From Phytophthora colocasiae (taxonomy: Eukaryota > Oomycota > Peronosporomycetes > Peronosporales > Peronosporaceae), in the NCBI GenBank assembly GCA_018806915.1, contig JAGKQI010000048.1:310001-374000 (forward strand): DNA of 64,000 nucleotides, in the 5' to 3' direction. Positions 1 through 9,928 of this stretch are shown in pieces. The notes under the pieces are model-generated. The model had not been told where the DNA came from. It worked only from the letters and a program-made list of their open reading frames with translations, and made no database searches. Within the stretch, counting starts at the first letter, position 1; each line of letters starts with the position of its first letter. Position numbers and translations under genes: made by a program.

Positions 1-1
1 C

Positions 2-724
2 TATGCATTTCAGCGTTGGCAACTGAGCAAAGCCCTTCGTGAAATTTCAGGTCCGTATTTTGTAATCGGAGATAATGCTTATGTTCAGAGCAGAAGAGTG
101 ATGACACCATTTAATAAGGCGGAGCTGGTGAACCGCCCTGATCGTGATAGCTACAATTTTCACGTCAGCCAACTCAGAATAAGGATCGAAATGGCATTCG
201 GACTTCTTGTCAACAAGTGGAGAATCCTGAAGCAGCCTCTGTTCGTCAGACTTCGTCACTGTCGGATTGTGATATCTGCGTGCATGCGTCTGCATAATTT
301 CTGCATTACTCAAAGGCTCATGACCACCAACACTTCTCCACAACAAATGCTGCAGTCAATGGCAAGAGATGTTCGATCTTGGAACAACCAAGACCCTTTA
401 CATTATGACGCATCGGACGTGGATGTAAACTGTTTTGAAGAAGATCAAATTGGGTCACACGTGGATCCATTAGAGGTTGAACTCGATGATGGGTCTCGAG
501 TGAATTTGCTGGACGAAAAGATTCGTTCTGATCTTGTCGCTCGAATTGCTAGCAGAAACCTGCATCGCCCAGAACGGAACCTGTTGAGGCGGCAAAATGA
601 ACGAAGGGAGGCAGGTAATAACGAGGAGAAAGATGATAGAACGATTGCATTTGAGCGAGACGTTGGAGTGTCAGACGCATCTGCTGACGTACCGCAACGA
701 GACTCATACATATTCAGATGCTAA
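2..724 (+). CDS. Harbinger transposase, C-terminal half (partial, cut by window edge)
   Basis: The frame is open from the first bases to a stop at 724. The start shows the GDNAY catalytic-core motif of the DDE_Tnp_4 family, followed by the conserved block RIRIEMAFGLLVNKW, whose Glu is the probable third catalytic acid, and then RLHNFC. The same blocks occur in the full-length transposase at 12311-13540. The tail is polar and acidic. The family cuts and pastes the element at TIRs. No frame disruption is seen in the visible part; the N-terminal half lies outside the window, so activity cannot be judged. Confidence 0.85.
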   Translation, partial: YAFQRWQLSKALREISGPYFVIGDNAYVQSRRVMTPFNKAELVNRPDRDSYNFHVSQLRIRIEMAFGLLVNKWRILKQPLFVRLRHCRIVISACMRLHNFCITQRLMTTNTSPQQMLQSMARDVRSWNNQDPLHYDASDVDVNCFEEDQIGSHVDPLEVELDDGSRVNLLDEKIRSDLVARIASRNLHRPERNLLRRQNERREAGNNEEKDDRTIAFERDVGVSDASADVPQRDSYIFRC

Positions 725-1132
725 TTCGTTTCGAAGACTCGAGCGATATCAATTCCACAAGCTGCTTGCAACAAACAAATATGATCCGTTCGTCGGGACG
801 ACGTGTCGAACATTCGCTCATACACTTTCTGGTGATACCGCAGCAGTACCTCCTGCTAGTGTTTGATACTGCGGTAGGTGGGCCTTGCTGTCTGGCGGGC
901 GTTCTTGCTGAACCGTATCCACTGAGAGAAAGTTCAGGGTTGGTAGCAATTTCGCCATTGCTTTACCATCAGGAGCTCAGGACTGTGCTGCTCAGTGTCG
1001 AGAAAAATGCGTACCGAAATATTCACACGTCAGCCTGGTTTTCCACAAAATGAAGGCAAACTCCGTGGCGTTGACTTGTTATAGCAAAATGAAGGCTACA
1101 CTTTGTCAGTAAGTTATTTACCGGTGTGATAG

Positions 1133-1969
1133 CTACAGCAATACGTACGGGGTTTCTCCTGATTTGTTTTGAGCGTTGATGTTTGCACCATTTGCCAGCA
1201 AGAGATTGGACAGGGTAAGATGACCTCCTTCTGCAGCGTAATGAAGTGGCGTGCTTCCTGCCGCATCTCTCGAAAGAACGAGTGGAAGACCACCGATTTG
1301 AAGAAGATCTTGCAGAGTAATGGCTTCTTCGCGCAGTTTGTCGAGAGAATCCGAGAATCGAGCGACGAGACACCAGCTCCGCTATCAGAGCTCGCATTTC
1401 CGGAACGAGCTCCAGTAGATGCCTCAGCTGCATAAAGCTGTATTTCTGATACGGAGAGTTCATCGGGCACTCGTTCCAATGCATGATCGGTTCGTTAGCC
1501 AGATCTGTGTATCCACGCTGTGCTGTAGCGTGCATGACTGGTATCTGAATAGCAGACAACAATTAGCACTTGCTTACCAAAGGAATATCATCAAGCGTAC
1601 TGGTCTAAACCGTGTGGCTGTAAAGGATCCAGACTTCGTTCTGCAGGATCCGAAGGATTTTAGGTACGTTTGGCTATGCAAGTCGAAGAAATCCACTCTC
1701 TGGTGTCATTGGACCGGGAACAAGAGGCCTGCACTTGTAGCATCGTCGAAGGGCAGCTTCCTCTGCAGAGCAAGGTACTGCTCGTCTCGATTCTCGAGTA
1801 ATAGGTGCATCCGGAAGTATCTACGCATTGCACGGTTGATCTTGGCTGCTTCCGGGCGTTCAGTGGCGTTACGAAATAGGAACATTTTTAAGTCGTTCCT
1901 ACCCTCCAAAAGGCGAGTCCGATTCTCCTTTTTCTTCTGCGTATCATGATGGAGATGAACATGTTGCAC
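1133..1969 (-). pseudogene. Ankyrin-repeat protein relic
   Basis: On the minus strand one frame gives a clear ankyrin repeat (GSTPLHYAAEGGHLTLSNLL, then LANGANINAQNKSGETPYV) ending at a stop at 1133-1135. Upstream, the coiled-coil-like stretch LVPEMRALIAELV lies in another frame, so a frameshift near 1340 separates the two. A putative 33-bp GT-AG intron (1577-1545) would join further upstream coding sequence. Further disruptions occur upstream, and the start (possibly near 1969) is unclear. A relic is the best reading; a spliced gene with sequence errors is the alternative. Confidence 0.5.
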
Positions 1970-2284
1970 TCGAAGTGGCTCCTGTCATAAATGAAGCTGT
2001 GGAGGTCGTCTCCAAACGTCTTCCAAAATCACTTGCTTGTTTTGTTTCTTCTTTTTCGCTCTGGCATCGAACAGCAAGAGGTTAATACACTATCCAGATG
2101 CACATTACACCTAGTAGGTACCTTTATATGTGCTCAGTAGGCATCTAGAACTTCATCACCCGTGGTGGGGGCACCTGGAGGCATCGCGGGTGTAGCATAA
2201 CGCCTCGCTGCATCGCATTATGAACACTGTTCTATTGGGAACATTTTTTATGTTTGAAACACCAATCTCCTCAATAGAAGCGCG

Positions 2285-3790
2285 TTCTTCTCGTTCCCGT
2301 ACGAGCCGTACGCGATTCAGCTGGACCTGTCTGGGAGACGCTAGAGCAAGGGCATTGTGGCATCTTCAGGCACCGGCAAGGCCATCAGTATGATCTGAGG
2401 GACGTTAACGGCTGACGCACCATACAGACGTGTTTGGACTGCTGCAAGACGTTGCAAAAGGTGACTCAATAGCAACAGTAGCTACTGAGACCGAGTTGGC
2501 TGGACGGTTTCAAGCAGAAGACAGCAGGTCGTGAAGTCAAATGGTGGTGAAGGAGGCGCTGGATGGCATCGAGAAGCTCCAACTGGAGCCTGAAGCTTCC
2601 ACTAGAAGGCGTAAAACGAGGATTGCTTATAACCACAACGTACGGAAGAGGTTACACCCAACAGGACGAAGAGAGAGTAAACAAGATGAAGAAGAAGGAG
2701 AGGAAGATTTGGTGGATCCGTACGACAGCGATCGAGTGGCTCGCCGCAATAGCGAGAGTGACGACGAGAGTGGAGAGAAGTCAAGAGGACGTTTTGGTGA
2801 GGAGAAGCCGGACTTTGACGTCGCGAAGATCATTTACTGCAGTCGAACACACCTCGCAGATCTCGCAGTTTCTCCGTGAGATACGCAAAATTGCGTTTGC
2901 GGAGCGCATCCGTGTTGCATCCCCGGGGTCTCGCAGGAATTTGTGTGTCAACCGAAGCTGAACTCAGATTTAAGAATTGCGGACAAGTATCTGGATATGA
3001 TGCAGAGCAGCAAAACTAAGGACGGCAAGAAGGTCGGGGAATGTTCATTCTACGAGAAAGAGCTGCTTGGTCACTACAAATATTATGCCCTGGTGAGTGA
3101 GTCAGTGGCTTTGTGATGCTTATTTTTTGTTTTAATGATGTTTTACGTCGTTTATCTAGGCACATGTCCAAGATATCGAGGATCTGCACACTTTGGGCGA
3201 AGAAATGTCCATTTGCTCGTACTACGGAGCTCGTGAGAGTATTCCACTTGCTCCAATTATCACGTTGCCGTACTCGATGGTGCTCAGCAAAGGTACGCGA
3301 GAAACTCTTGAAGTTGGCTTAGAAAACAGTATTGTCATTTTGATGCTATCAGCAGCACGTACAAGGTCAAGATCACCAGTAAGCAATTGGTGGTTGCACG
3401 AAGAACACTGTGGTCGTATTTTTCGAAGTTCTAGAAAGATTCAAGGGCAAGAACGCATTCTACATCGAGCAACTGCTGTCGATTCTGAACAAAGTTCCTC
3501 CGTCAGCTGAGCATGACTACTGGGCAGACTGCAGTAGAGGACGACGTTTGAGCGCAGACGATGCCTATTAACGACTTCCTCTTCAATGCACGGATAGACC
3601 ACTTCACGATGTTTAAGATCATGGAATACCTGGGCGAAACAAGTAGCTGACCGCTCATAATGGTTCCGCTGCTCCTCCGACGACCCTGATGAAGGTTTTG
3701 AGAGTCGGCACATATCCCCACTGCGTACAGTTGAGGCGTTGCTCAAAGCATTGACCAGTGCAGGAGGAGATGGTCGAATCTTGGCATAAC
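2285..3790 (+). pseudogene. DDX11/CHL1-like DNA helicase pseudogene
   Basis: Pieces of an XPD/DDX11-family helicase occur in the right order but in several frames. They are a Q-motif-like FPYEPYAIQLDL (2299), a decayed Walker A SSGTGKAISMI followed by a stop (2361), a charged linker (2541-2800), motif Ia IIYCSRTHSQISQFLREI split over two frames (about 2830), and the block LPYSMVLSKGTRETLE (3268), after which the DEAH box is lost. Later pieces are PINDFLFNARIDHF (about 3565) and TVEALLKALTSAGGDGRI (about 3730-3780). A GT-AG intron (3093-3160) is kept, so this is not a processed copy. Intact relatives unwind DNA in sister-chromatid cohesion; this copy cannot make the enzyme. Confidence 0.8.
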
Positions 3791-3960
3791 CGCGCAATGT
3801 ACGTCACACTACCACTATGAATTTTACACCAGTGCTAATTGTTTCTTATCAGACGATCAAGAATGTCTAGGGGGGCTTTATTTTGCTGAATCCCGTGATT
3901 CACTTTCAATAAAAAAGTGAAAAAAATCACGTGGTACGTCGGAGACACGAGGCTTTCAAG
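3791..3960. other. Short AT-rich spacer, no gene seen
   Basis: This is spacer between the helicase relic and the 3' end of the Harbinger partner gene. It contains A-runs around 3910-3930 and no convincing coding sequence on either strand. Confidence 0.5.
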
Positions 3961-5384
3961 CTAGAGTTCTTGCGACCGAACACTATCCATGATACGTTTT
4001 CGCTCTTCAAGGAAAAAGTCCAGATCCCCTTGTAAACGAAGTTTGATCGGGCTAGCTGCCGAGCTCATTTCGCTTTCAATAGTACTGATGCGCTTCCGAA
4101 TGTCATCTAGCATTTTGTAGTGCTCCGCACGAGTTCTTGCAGCTGCTTCATGGTCTAGTTCCATAGCTTGTACAACTTCCGCTTCACGAGCCGCAGCAAT
4201 TCGTCCGACCATCGTAAGAAGTACCTCCATCGAACCGGACTCCGACTTCGTCTTCTTGTTCGGATTATTGGTGTTCGGAATGCAGGATCCTGCTCGTTTC
4301 TTGCTAGTGCGTGGTCCAGTAGGAGTTGAGTTGTAGGGACTCCGAACTTCGCGTGTTGGAGTCTCGGATGCCGCCATCGTATCGAATTCATCCTCCACGT
4401 ATAAGCCCCCACGGACGTTGCTCAGTGCGTCAGGACGCAGCTAAAAGAAGCACATGGTGAGTGGTGAGTTATCATTCATCTATTAAAGATCCCATAGGCG
4501 TAATTACCTTTAGCCAATACCATAAATACAGAACATCGGCTTGCCCTCGCACAAATTTCTTGAAGTGTCGAGAGTGAGTTCCAGACATTCGGAAGTTTGC
4601 TTCATAAATGCTGAAAAACGATCGCACCTCCGCCCAAAGCTCTTCTAACTTTGCAGCGTTGTGTTTCACGACAATGGAGGGATTAATTCCCTCAAACGCG
4701 ACGTCGTCTTCAATTAGCCCGTTACAATCTTTGTCGTTACTGTGAAACTTGGTCTCAACATCCTTCCAAAACTGAGCTTTTTGAGAAGCTTGGACGTCGT
4801 CTAAATCATGTCGGTCAAAGTTTTTGCCTAGATAGAGAATCTGAATCAGAAAAATGTACTATAGCTGAAACAAGAACCAAAGCTTAATACTTACCCGTCA
4901 CCTCGATGAGTCTCATAACGAAATCGTTTGACATCAGAACGTTGATAAGGCGGAAAACGCAGTGCTTCGTGCGCCGGGTGCTACCAGTAGCCAGCGTAGA
5001 AGCTTCAGATGTGTGCTCGCCTTGGTTTACGAGATCGTCGTAACGACGAAGACACTTGATACGATCAGCTTTGTTGGTTCGCGTGTGCAGCTTGATTTCA
5101 CGGAGGCTGCATTCTTTTCGAATCAGATCCTGCGTTTTACTTTCGTAGGGCTCCCACGCAAAGTGACCTTCGGTAACAGTGCCGCTACGTTCAAAAGGTG
5201 CTGTATCACTGACACTTCCATCATCAGGTTTATCTAAATGACCACCCTCAGTCCTGTCAGGGCGCCGAAAAGCTTGATGGACTTGAGCTGCGAGAGATGC
5301 ATGCTGTGTTGCAACATCGACGAGTTCTTGAGAAAGGTTGCGCGCCACAGGGGGTTGAAATGATGTTGGCGGATCTATAGCCAT
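3961..5384 (-). CDS. Harbinger partner (accessory) protein, three exons
   Basis: I read three exons: 5384-4895, 4827-4508 and 4440-3961. The introns are GTAAGT...CTAG and GTAATT...TTTAG, and all phases agree, giving about 429 residues. The protein is a clear paralogue of the one at 13561-14718: both have RRTKHCVFRLINVLMS / KRTKGCMFRLLNVLFS and (G)QADVLYL / GRADVYYL blocks, a Lys/Arg-rich stretch with KKRAGS and NKKTK, and a C-terminal coiled coil. PIF/Harbinger elements usually encode a transposase plus a second, often Myb-like DNA-binding protein; this is probably that partner, although I see no clear Myb signature. The intact reading frame contrasts with the decayed sequence beside it. Confidence 0.75.
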
Positions 5385-5551
5385 TGCTCTTACACGCTGC
5401 GTGGTGAACTGGCCTTCGCAGCTTCAGAAAGGGGGTGAAAATGATTGGATATTTTTTTAGACACTTTACCCAATCACAGTACAGTAATTTTCATTCTCAA
5501 CCGGGAAGTGAGTTTAGGGTACGCATGTAACGCGCGCGGCCACTTGACACT

Positions 5552-5568
5552 CCGGTTGAGAACGCGCC
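5552..5568 (-). repeat. Right terminal inverted repeat of the first Harbinger element
   Basis: Read inward from the right end this is GGCGCGTTCTCAACCGG, closely similar to GGCCGTTCTTAACC at the ends of the element at 12151-14852. TTA follows directly at 5569-5571, matching the 3-bp target preference of the superfamily. A partly complementary stretch about 50 bp further in (near 5494) could form a hairpin. Confidence 0.5.
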
Positions 5569-5694
5569 TTACCACCTAAACTTCGACTCAGCAGCCACTA
5601 CCACGAGGCAGCTTGTGTTTGTAAAAATCCCCATAATATTTATAAGGCAATAGCAAGGTAACCGACCGTGAGCGCTCCAGACACTGCGCTTGAT

Positions 5695-6989
5695 TTATCT
5701 CGTTGCTTGAGCTCCTGCGTCTCCTCTTAGAAAGAGCCATGAAACGATACTCATCGCGTACATGAGCAACACTGCCATCGTGATAATAGCAAGTTGACGA
5801 CTATGGCTTTAGTCAAACGTAGTTGCAAAAGGAGATGACAGATTTGCCACGGTCGTCAACAGGCCGTACATGGCGCCTACATGGCCTTCGCCCACCAGTT
5901 CAACTGTTACGAATGTGCCAATGAGGAAGCTAATACTGGCCGGGATGTTGACAGCAATAGGTAAGCCCATCAGAACCATTGCAACCGAGAGACGTCCCAC
6001 ACATGCATCAACAACCAGCACCATCACTCCTGTTAAAACAGTCATCGTCCGCCGAGGACGATACCAGCCATGAAGACACCGTTGCCCACAATATCACTGA
6101 TAGTATTGTTGATAGTCGATACCCCCACCATGTACAACTGGATCGGAGAGGCTGCACTGTACGAGAAGTTCACGAAGATGCCACTGAATAACGCGTAGAA
6201 CACTACCTGGTAGACTGCACATGTTTTCATGGTTCCTGCAAGTAGTTCGAGAACTTAACTGGAGCTGTAGCAGATTCCTCAACGTAAAGCCATGTTACAG
6301 GGATGATCGGAGCCGTACAGACAGCAAGAATCAGCATAAGTTGAGGGAAAGAGAGGGAAAAGTCAAAGGAACCTCCCTTCTCCTCCCCCATTAAACGCAA
6401 CACCCGTCAGAATCTGACCAATTGTAGCTACTAACGTTCGCGTAGCGTAAACTGTGGACTGAGTTCGTCCTCTCTGGGCCTCTGTGCCAGCTCCACCACG
6501 ATACCATCAGCGCTAGGACGCATCCACAGGCTGCAAACATCATGAAGACTACGTTGATAATGCCTTCATTGGCCGTGCTTCGGTTCAATCTTGCTTCAAT
6601 TTCAGGAGTGTAGTCAACAGGGGATATCTCTCGACCTGAAGGCTTCGTAAAGTAAGCTTGTCCATCATGGATACAGCCCATAACTATTAGCCGCACAGAT
6701 CGACCACTTAATGTCCATATAAGGTAGCCGAAGATAGGGAAACAGTCAGAGAGGACCCCGAAAAGCACTTTGAAGCTCCACCACTGGCATTGAGGTACAC
6801 TTGCATAAACGGATATATCGTAGACGGTAAAACGCTGTAGACAAGACCAACAGCAGCAGCACAACACCGACATATTGTTCAGTGAAGAGATTGGGAGTTC
6901 CACCTTCTCGCAACGCACCGGATTCAGTCCAACCCCACAGCCGAAGGAGTTAATGTATCATGCTCATATTCACGGTATGCATCTTTCAT
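5695..6989 (-). pseudogene. BT1/folate-biopterin transporter family pseudogene
   Basis: On the minus strand, fragments in different frames follow the order of a BT1/FBT (MFS-like) transporter. They run from an N-terminus starting at 6989 (MKDAYREYEHDTLTPSAVGL), through WSFKVLFGVLSDCFPIFGY, a polar loop with NRSTANEG, FVNFSYSAASPIQLYMVG and GLPIAVNIPASISFLIGTF, to MYGLLTTVANLSSPF and a hydrophobic tail ending in a stop at 5695-5697. Family members import folates or pterins and have about 12 membrane spans in roughly 450-600 residues. Here about 1.3 kb carries at least three frameshifts or stops, so it is a decayed and shortened copy. Confidence 0.8.
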
Positions 6990-7299
6990 CCTCACTATTT
7001 GCCATTTGTTTGGAAATGAAACCAAATAGCCGCGATTGAAAGGCTCAAAGATGACTTCAATTTCCGGTTTAAAGAGTGATTGTGGGAATGATGGATGTTG
7101 AAGGTGTTAAGCGAATCAATCATAATAATTAATGTGTAGTTGTACATACGTTTATTTAACATCATATATGTTATGGCAACCATTACATCTACCAAATCAA
7201 GACCGTACTTACACAGGATCATTTCTATAGTACCTTCTTTTCTACTTGACTTTCCAGTCAGATAGTCTCATTAACTTTGATGATCGAATTCGACTTCAT
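6990..7299. other. AT-rich spacer, no gene seen
   Basis: This lies between two minus-strand pseudogenes. It is AT-rich and I see no repeat structure or credible open frame. Confidence 0.45.
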
Positions 7300-7930
7300 T
7301 CATTGACTCGGGATGTCGGTGGTTTGTAGTGCTGTGTTCTCTTTTGGACGAGGCCTCCCCCATTGATGAACGTCCGCTGTCGCTATTCCAAGGCAGCGTG
7401 AGTGAGTGGAGTGATATGAGAAGTTAATGCTTTCTACCTTTTTTTTGTTGATATTCTTGCTATTTTTTTCCAACAACCATTTGCGAACCCTCATCTTGTG
7501 TGAGCCCACCATGAACAGACGGAGGTGATGGAAGAGCACAGGAACTTGTATATTCCACGTAGCCCCATGGTTAAGAAGCCACTCCGCGATTGGAATATCG
7601 TATAGTATCAGGAAATTGCCGCCAGTAAAGCTCATTCAGTTCTCATAAACTTGAAGGTACATGTAAAAGCCACACAACAACTTTGAGTCTCCCACAGCGA
7701 ACACCTGCTGCAAGCAATCTCTTACCCACGCCATACAGAGTGAGATACTGTGAAATGTCTAAACACCCTGAAGAAGAAGCGATCCACAGCACCAGCTTCG
7801 TGACACAAAGCCGTGGGAAATTCACTGTAAGCCAACGAACCATCTCCAGATCTTAAAGACGCACTGCTTACATCGTCGATTTCGAGGCTTGGTAGTTTTT
7901 GCAGTTCGGATCCCCATGAATGAACACTCT
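7300..7930 (-). pseudogene. Decayed tandem copy of the adjacent WL-ankyrin gene
   Basis: Fragments such as MVRWLTVNFPRLCVTKLVLW, LAAGVRCGRLKVVVWL and IPIAEWLLNHGATW match, in order, the N-terminal third of the intact protein encoded just upstream (MVRWLAVKFPGFRVSMEVMN, LAAGVHSQRLEVVEWLY, IPIAEWLLAHGATW). They are spread over different frames and the copy stops after that part. It is therefore a truncated, frameshifted tandem duplicate on the same strand. Confidence 0.8.
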
Positions 7931-7988
7931 TGCATTTTGCTTGCTGACTTTGTGGTATCCTTTTGGACGGCAATTTCTGTTTATGCGC

Positions 7989-9788
7989 TCAATAATCATA
8001 CATATCTTCTTCATGCGCTTGCTGGTGTTCCATGACCCATGCGGAAATGTCATAATTGACAATTTCTCCTCGAAACAACCTCTCCATGAGGCAGTGATCG
8101 TGGAGAAACAATACAATTTCGAAATGACCCAACGTTGCTGCAGTTTGGATTCCAGAACTCGAACGCATCGAAAACCAGTGCGAGTAAAGCCACTTCACCA
8201 CTCGAAGATACCCATTCGCCGACGCCAACGCCATAGCTTTCTTCGAACAGCCTTCGCTTCGAATCGAGTTCAACCATTCAAGGATATCTAAAGAACCACT
8301 TTCAGCCGCGTTGTCCATTGCAGCTGTGGTACAACCAACCGATGTGTCGAAGTGGAGCCACTTGACCAGCTCCAGATTTCCACTTCCCGCTGCAGAATCC
8401 ATCGCACTCGCCGCATATCCATCGGGTCGATTATTAAAAAGCCATCTCACCACGTCAAGATATCCGTTCCGAGCTGCTCGGTCCATTGCTTTGGCGGTGC
8501 AGCCTTCATTCCGGTGTTCGTGAAGCCATTGGACTACAGCTAAGTGTCCATTAGCTGCGGCACCATCCATCGCTGCCGTTGTGCAAATTGGCAGAGTTAG
8601 ACCCCGTTTTGTCTTGCTTTGATGCATCTCATTCTGTAACTCGTGCAGGAATCGTAAAACATTCAAATGTCCGTTCGCTGCGGCTGCATCCATTGCTGAC
8701 TCGTGCCTCATCTCTCGATAGTTGAACAAGTCAATGTCCGGATAATCTCCCAATTCCATGTAAAGCCACTGCACAACATCCAGAAAGCCTCCCCTGGAAG
8801 CTTCGAACATCGTTTGACCAGATACCATCGGACTCCAGTAGTTGATTTTGTAACCAAGTTGCTGTTCGTCTTCAACTCGTTGTTGTTCTCTCATATCACG
8901 ATCTTGAGGTATCTCAGCTCGTGAATAAAGAAGTCTTGCGATTTCCAAGTGACCATTGCTAGCTGCTTTGTGAATTGCAAGACGAATATCCACTCCACGC
9001 TGACTGCGATCGAGTAACCAATGAACAGCGTCAATATACCCACCACTAGCAGCCTTAACCAATAAATCCTTGATACAGTCGAGTTGGCCTTGTTCATCCA
9101 GCCACTGCAACATTTCGACGCTTCCTGAATTTTCCATTACACTGTGAGCAGGATGGAGCCCTACAGCATCCACTTCCCACGTAGCTCCATGAGCAAGAAG
9201 CCACTCCGCTATCGGAATATTGGACCAACCGACAGCTACCTGTAATGCTTGTTTCAGTTTCTTTTCTTCCGAAGGTCCATGAGCGTAAAGCCACTCAACA
9301 ACTTCAAGCCTTTGACTGTGAACACCTGCTGCTAAATAATTATCTAACCACGCCACAAGTAGTGTATCTTGGTGGTCGATACTATGGTCATAGAAGAACT
9401 GTAGAATATCTAAAACTCCTGAAGTAGCAGCAAGGTTCATCACTTCCATCGAGACACGGAACCCTGGGAACTTGACAGCAAGCCAACGAACCATCTCCAG
9501 ATCTTTTAGATGCACTGCTTCCATCATCGATTTCGAGGCTTGATAGTGCATATAGTTCAGCTCCGTTCGAATGAATTTCCGTAATGTCCAAGAGTCGTTA
9601 TCAATATCAACACTGCTCTCCCAAATGCGATCAAGAAGAGCAAGAGACCCAAATGTACACGCTACATCGAGAGGTAGCTCCACTGAAGTGTCCAGGAAAC
9701 AAGATACGATAGAAATAACATAGGGAAGTCCTGCAAACTCTCCCTTGGGACGAAAGACAACGACCACTGCCATTAACGGCGAAGCCAT
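7989..9788 (-). CDS. WL-type ankyrin-repeat protein, 599 aa
   Basis: One uninterrupted frame from ATG (9788) to the stop at 7989. From about residue 90 on the protein is a chain of about 33-residue repeats with the pattern AMD-AA-xGHL-VV-WLHxxRxEGCT, the divergent ankyrin type very expanded in oomycetes. These repeats normally form a binding solenoid; the partner cannot be read from the sequence. The N-terminus is hydrophobic (MASPLMAVVVVF) but followed by charged residues, so it is not a convincing signal peptide. The start is 140 bp from the divergent RPA2 start, so the two genes share a promoter region. A decayed tandem copy follows at 7300-7930. Confidence 0.9.
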   Translation of the reverse strand: MASPLMAVVVVFRPKGEFAGLPYVISIVSCFLDTSVELPLDVACTFGSLALLDRIWESSVDIDNDSWTLRKFIRTELNYMHYQASKSMMEAVHLKDLEMVRWLAVKFPGFRVSMEVMNLAATSGVLDILQFFYDHSIDHQDTLLVAWLDNYLAAGVHSQRLEVVEWLYAHGPSEEKKLKQALQVAVGWSNIPIAEWLLAHGATWEVDAVGLHPAHSVMENSGSVEMLQWLDEQGQLDCIKDLLVKAASGGYIDAVHWLLDRSQRGVDIRLAIHKAASNGHLEIARLLYSRAEIPQDRDMREQQRVEDEQQLGYKINYWSPMVSGQTMFEASRGGFLDVVQWLYMELGDYPDIDLFNYREMRHESAMDAAAANGHLNVLRFLHELQNEMHQSKTKRGLTLPICTTAAMDGAAANGHLAVVQWLHEHRNEGCTAKAMDRAARNGYLDVVRWLFNNRPDGYAASAMDSAAGSGNLELVKWLHFDTSVGCTTAAMDNAAESGSLDILEWLNSIRSEGCSKKAMALASANGYLRVVKWLYSHWFSMRSSSGIQTAATLGHFEIVLFLHDHCLMERLFRGEIVNYDISAWVMEHQQAHEEDMYDY

Positions 9789-9883
9789 TTTTTAATGGCT
9801 TCGTGTTACTTCAAGTAAATAATTATGCCATAGTGTAAGTTTCTTTAATGAAATATTACAGGTTTTATTTTCGTACCTAATCG

Positions 9884-9899
9884 ATTTTGGCGCCAAAAT
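9884..9899. promoter_or_regulatory. E2F/DP-like palindromic site upstream of RPA2
   Basis: ATTTTGGCGCCAAAAT is a perfect 16-bp palindrome containing the E2F consensus TTTGGCGC on both strands. It lies 29 bp before the RPA2 ATG and about 95 bp from the divergent ankyrin gene start. E2F control of replication genes at G1/S is conserved across eukaryotes; that it works here is inference. Confidence 0.65.
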
Positions 9900-9928
9900 A
9901 AATAATTGCCATTAAACGATTCCAGACC

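Larger units (their letters stand above)
1..5568. mobile_element. Harbinger-type DNA transposon, left end outside the window
   Basis: A Harbinger (PIF, DDE_Tnp_4) transposase fragment at 2-724 (+) and its partner gene at 3961-5384 (-) point tail to tail, the same arrangement as in the compact element at 12151-14852. A terminal repeat at 5552-5568 reads inward GGCGCGTTCTCAACCGG and resembles the 12151-14852 terminus (GGCCGTTCTTAACC). It is followed by TTA, a typical 3-bp Harbinger target site. The 3.2 kb between the two genes holds decayed host-like sequence (ankyrin and helicase relics). The left end is not in the window, so single-element status is inferred. Confidence 0.55.

Noticed and set aside
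1419..1949. Plus-strand frame of 176 residues over the ankyrin relic
   Set aside because: The real signal (ankyrin repeat) is on the other strand; this translation is featureless.
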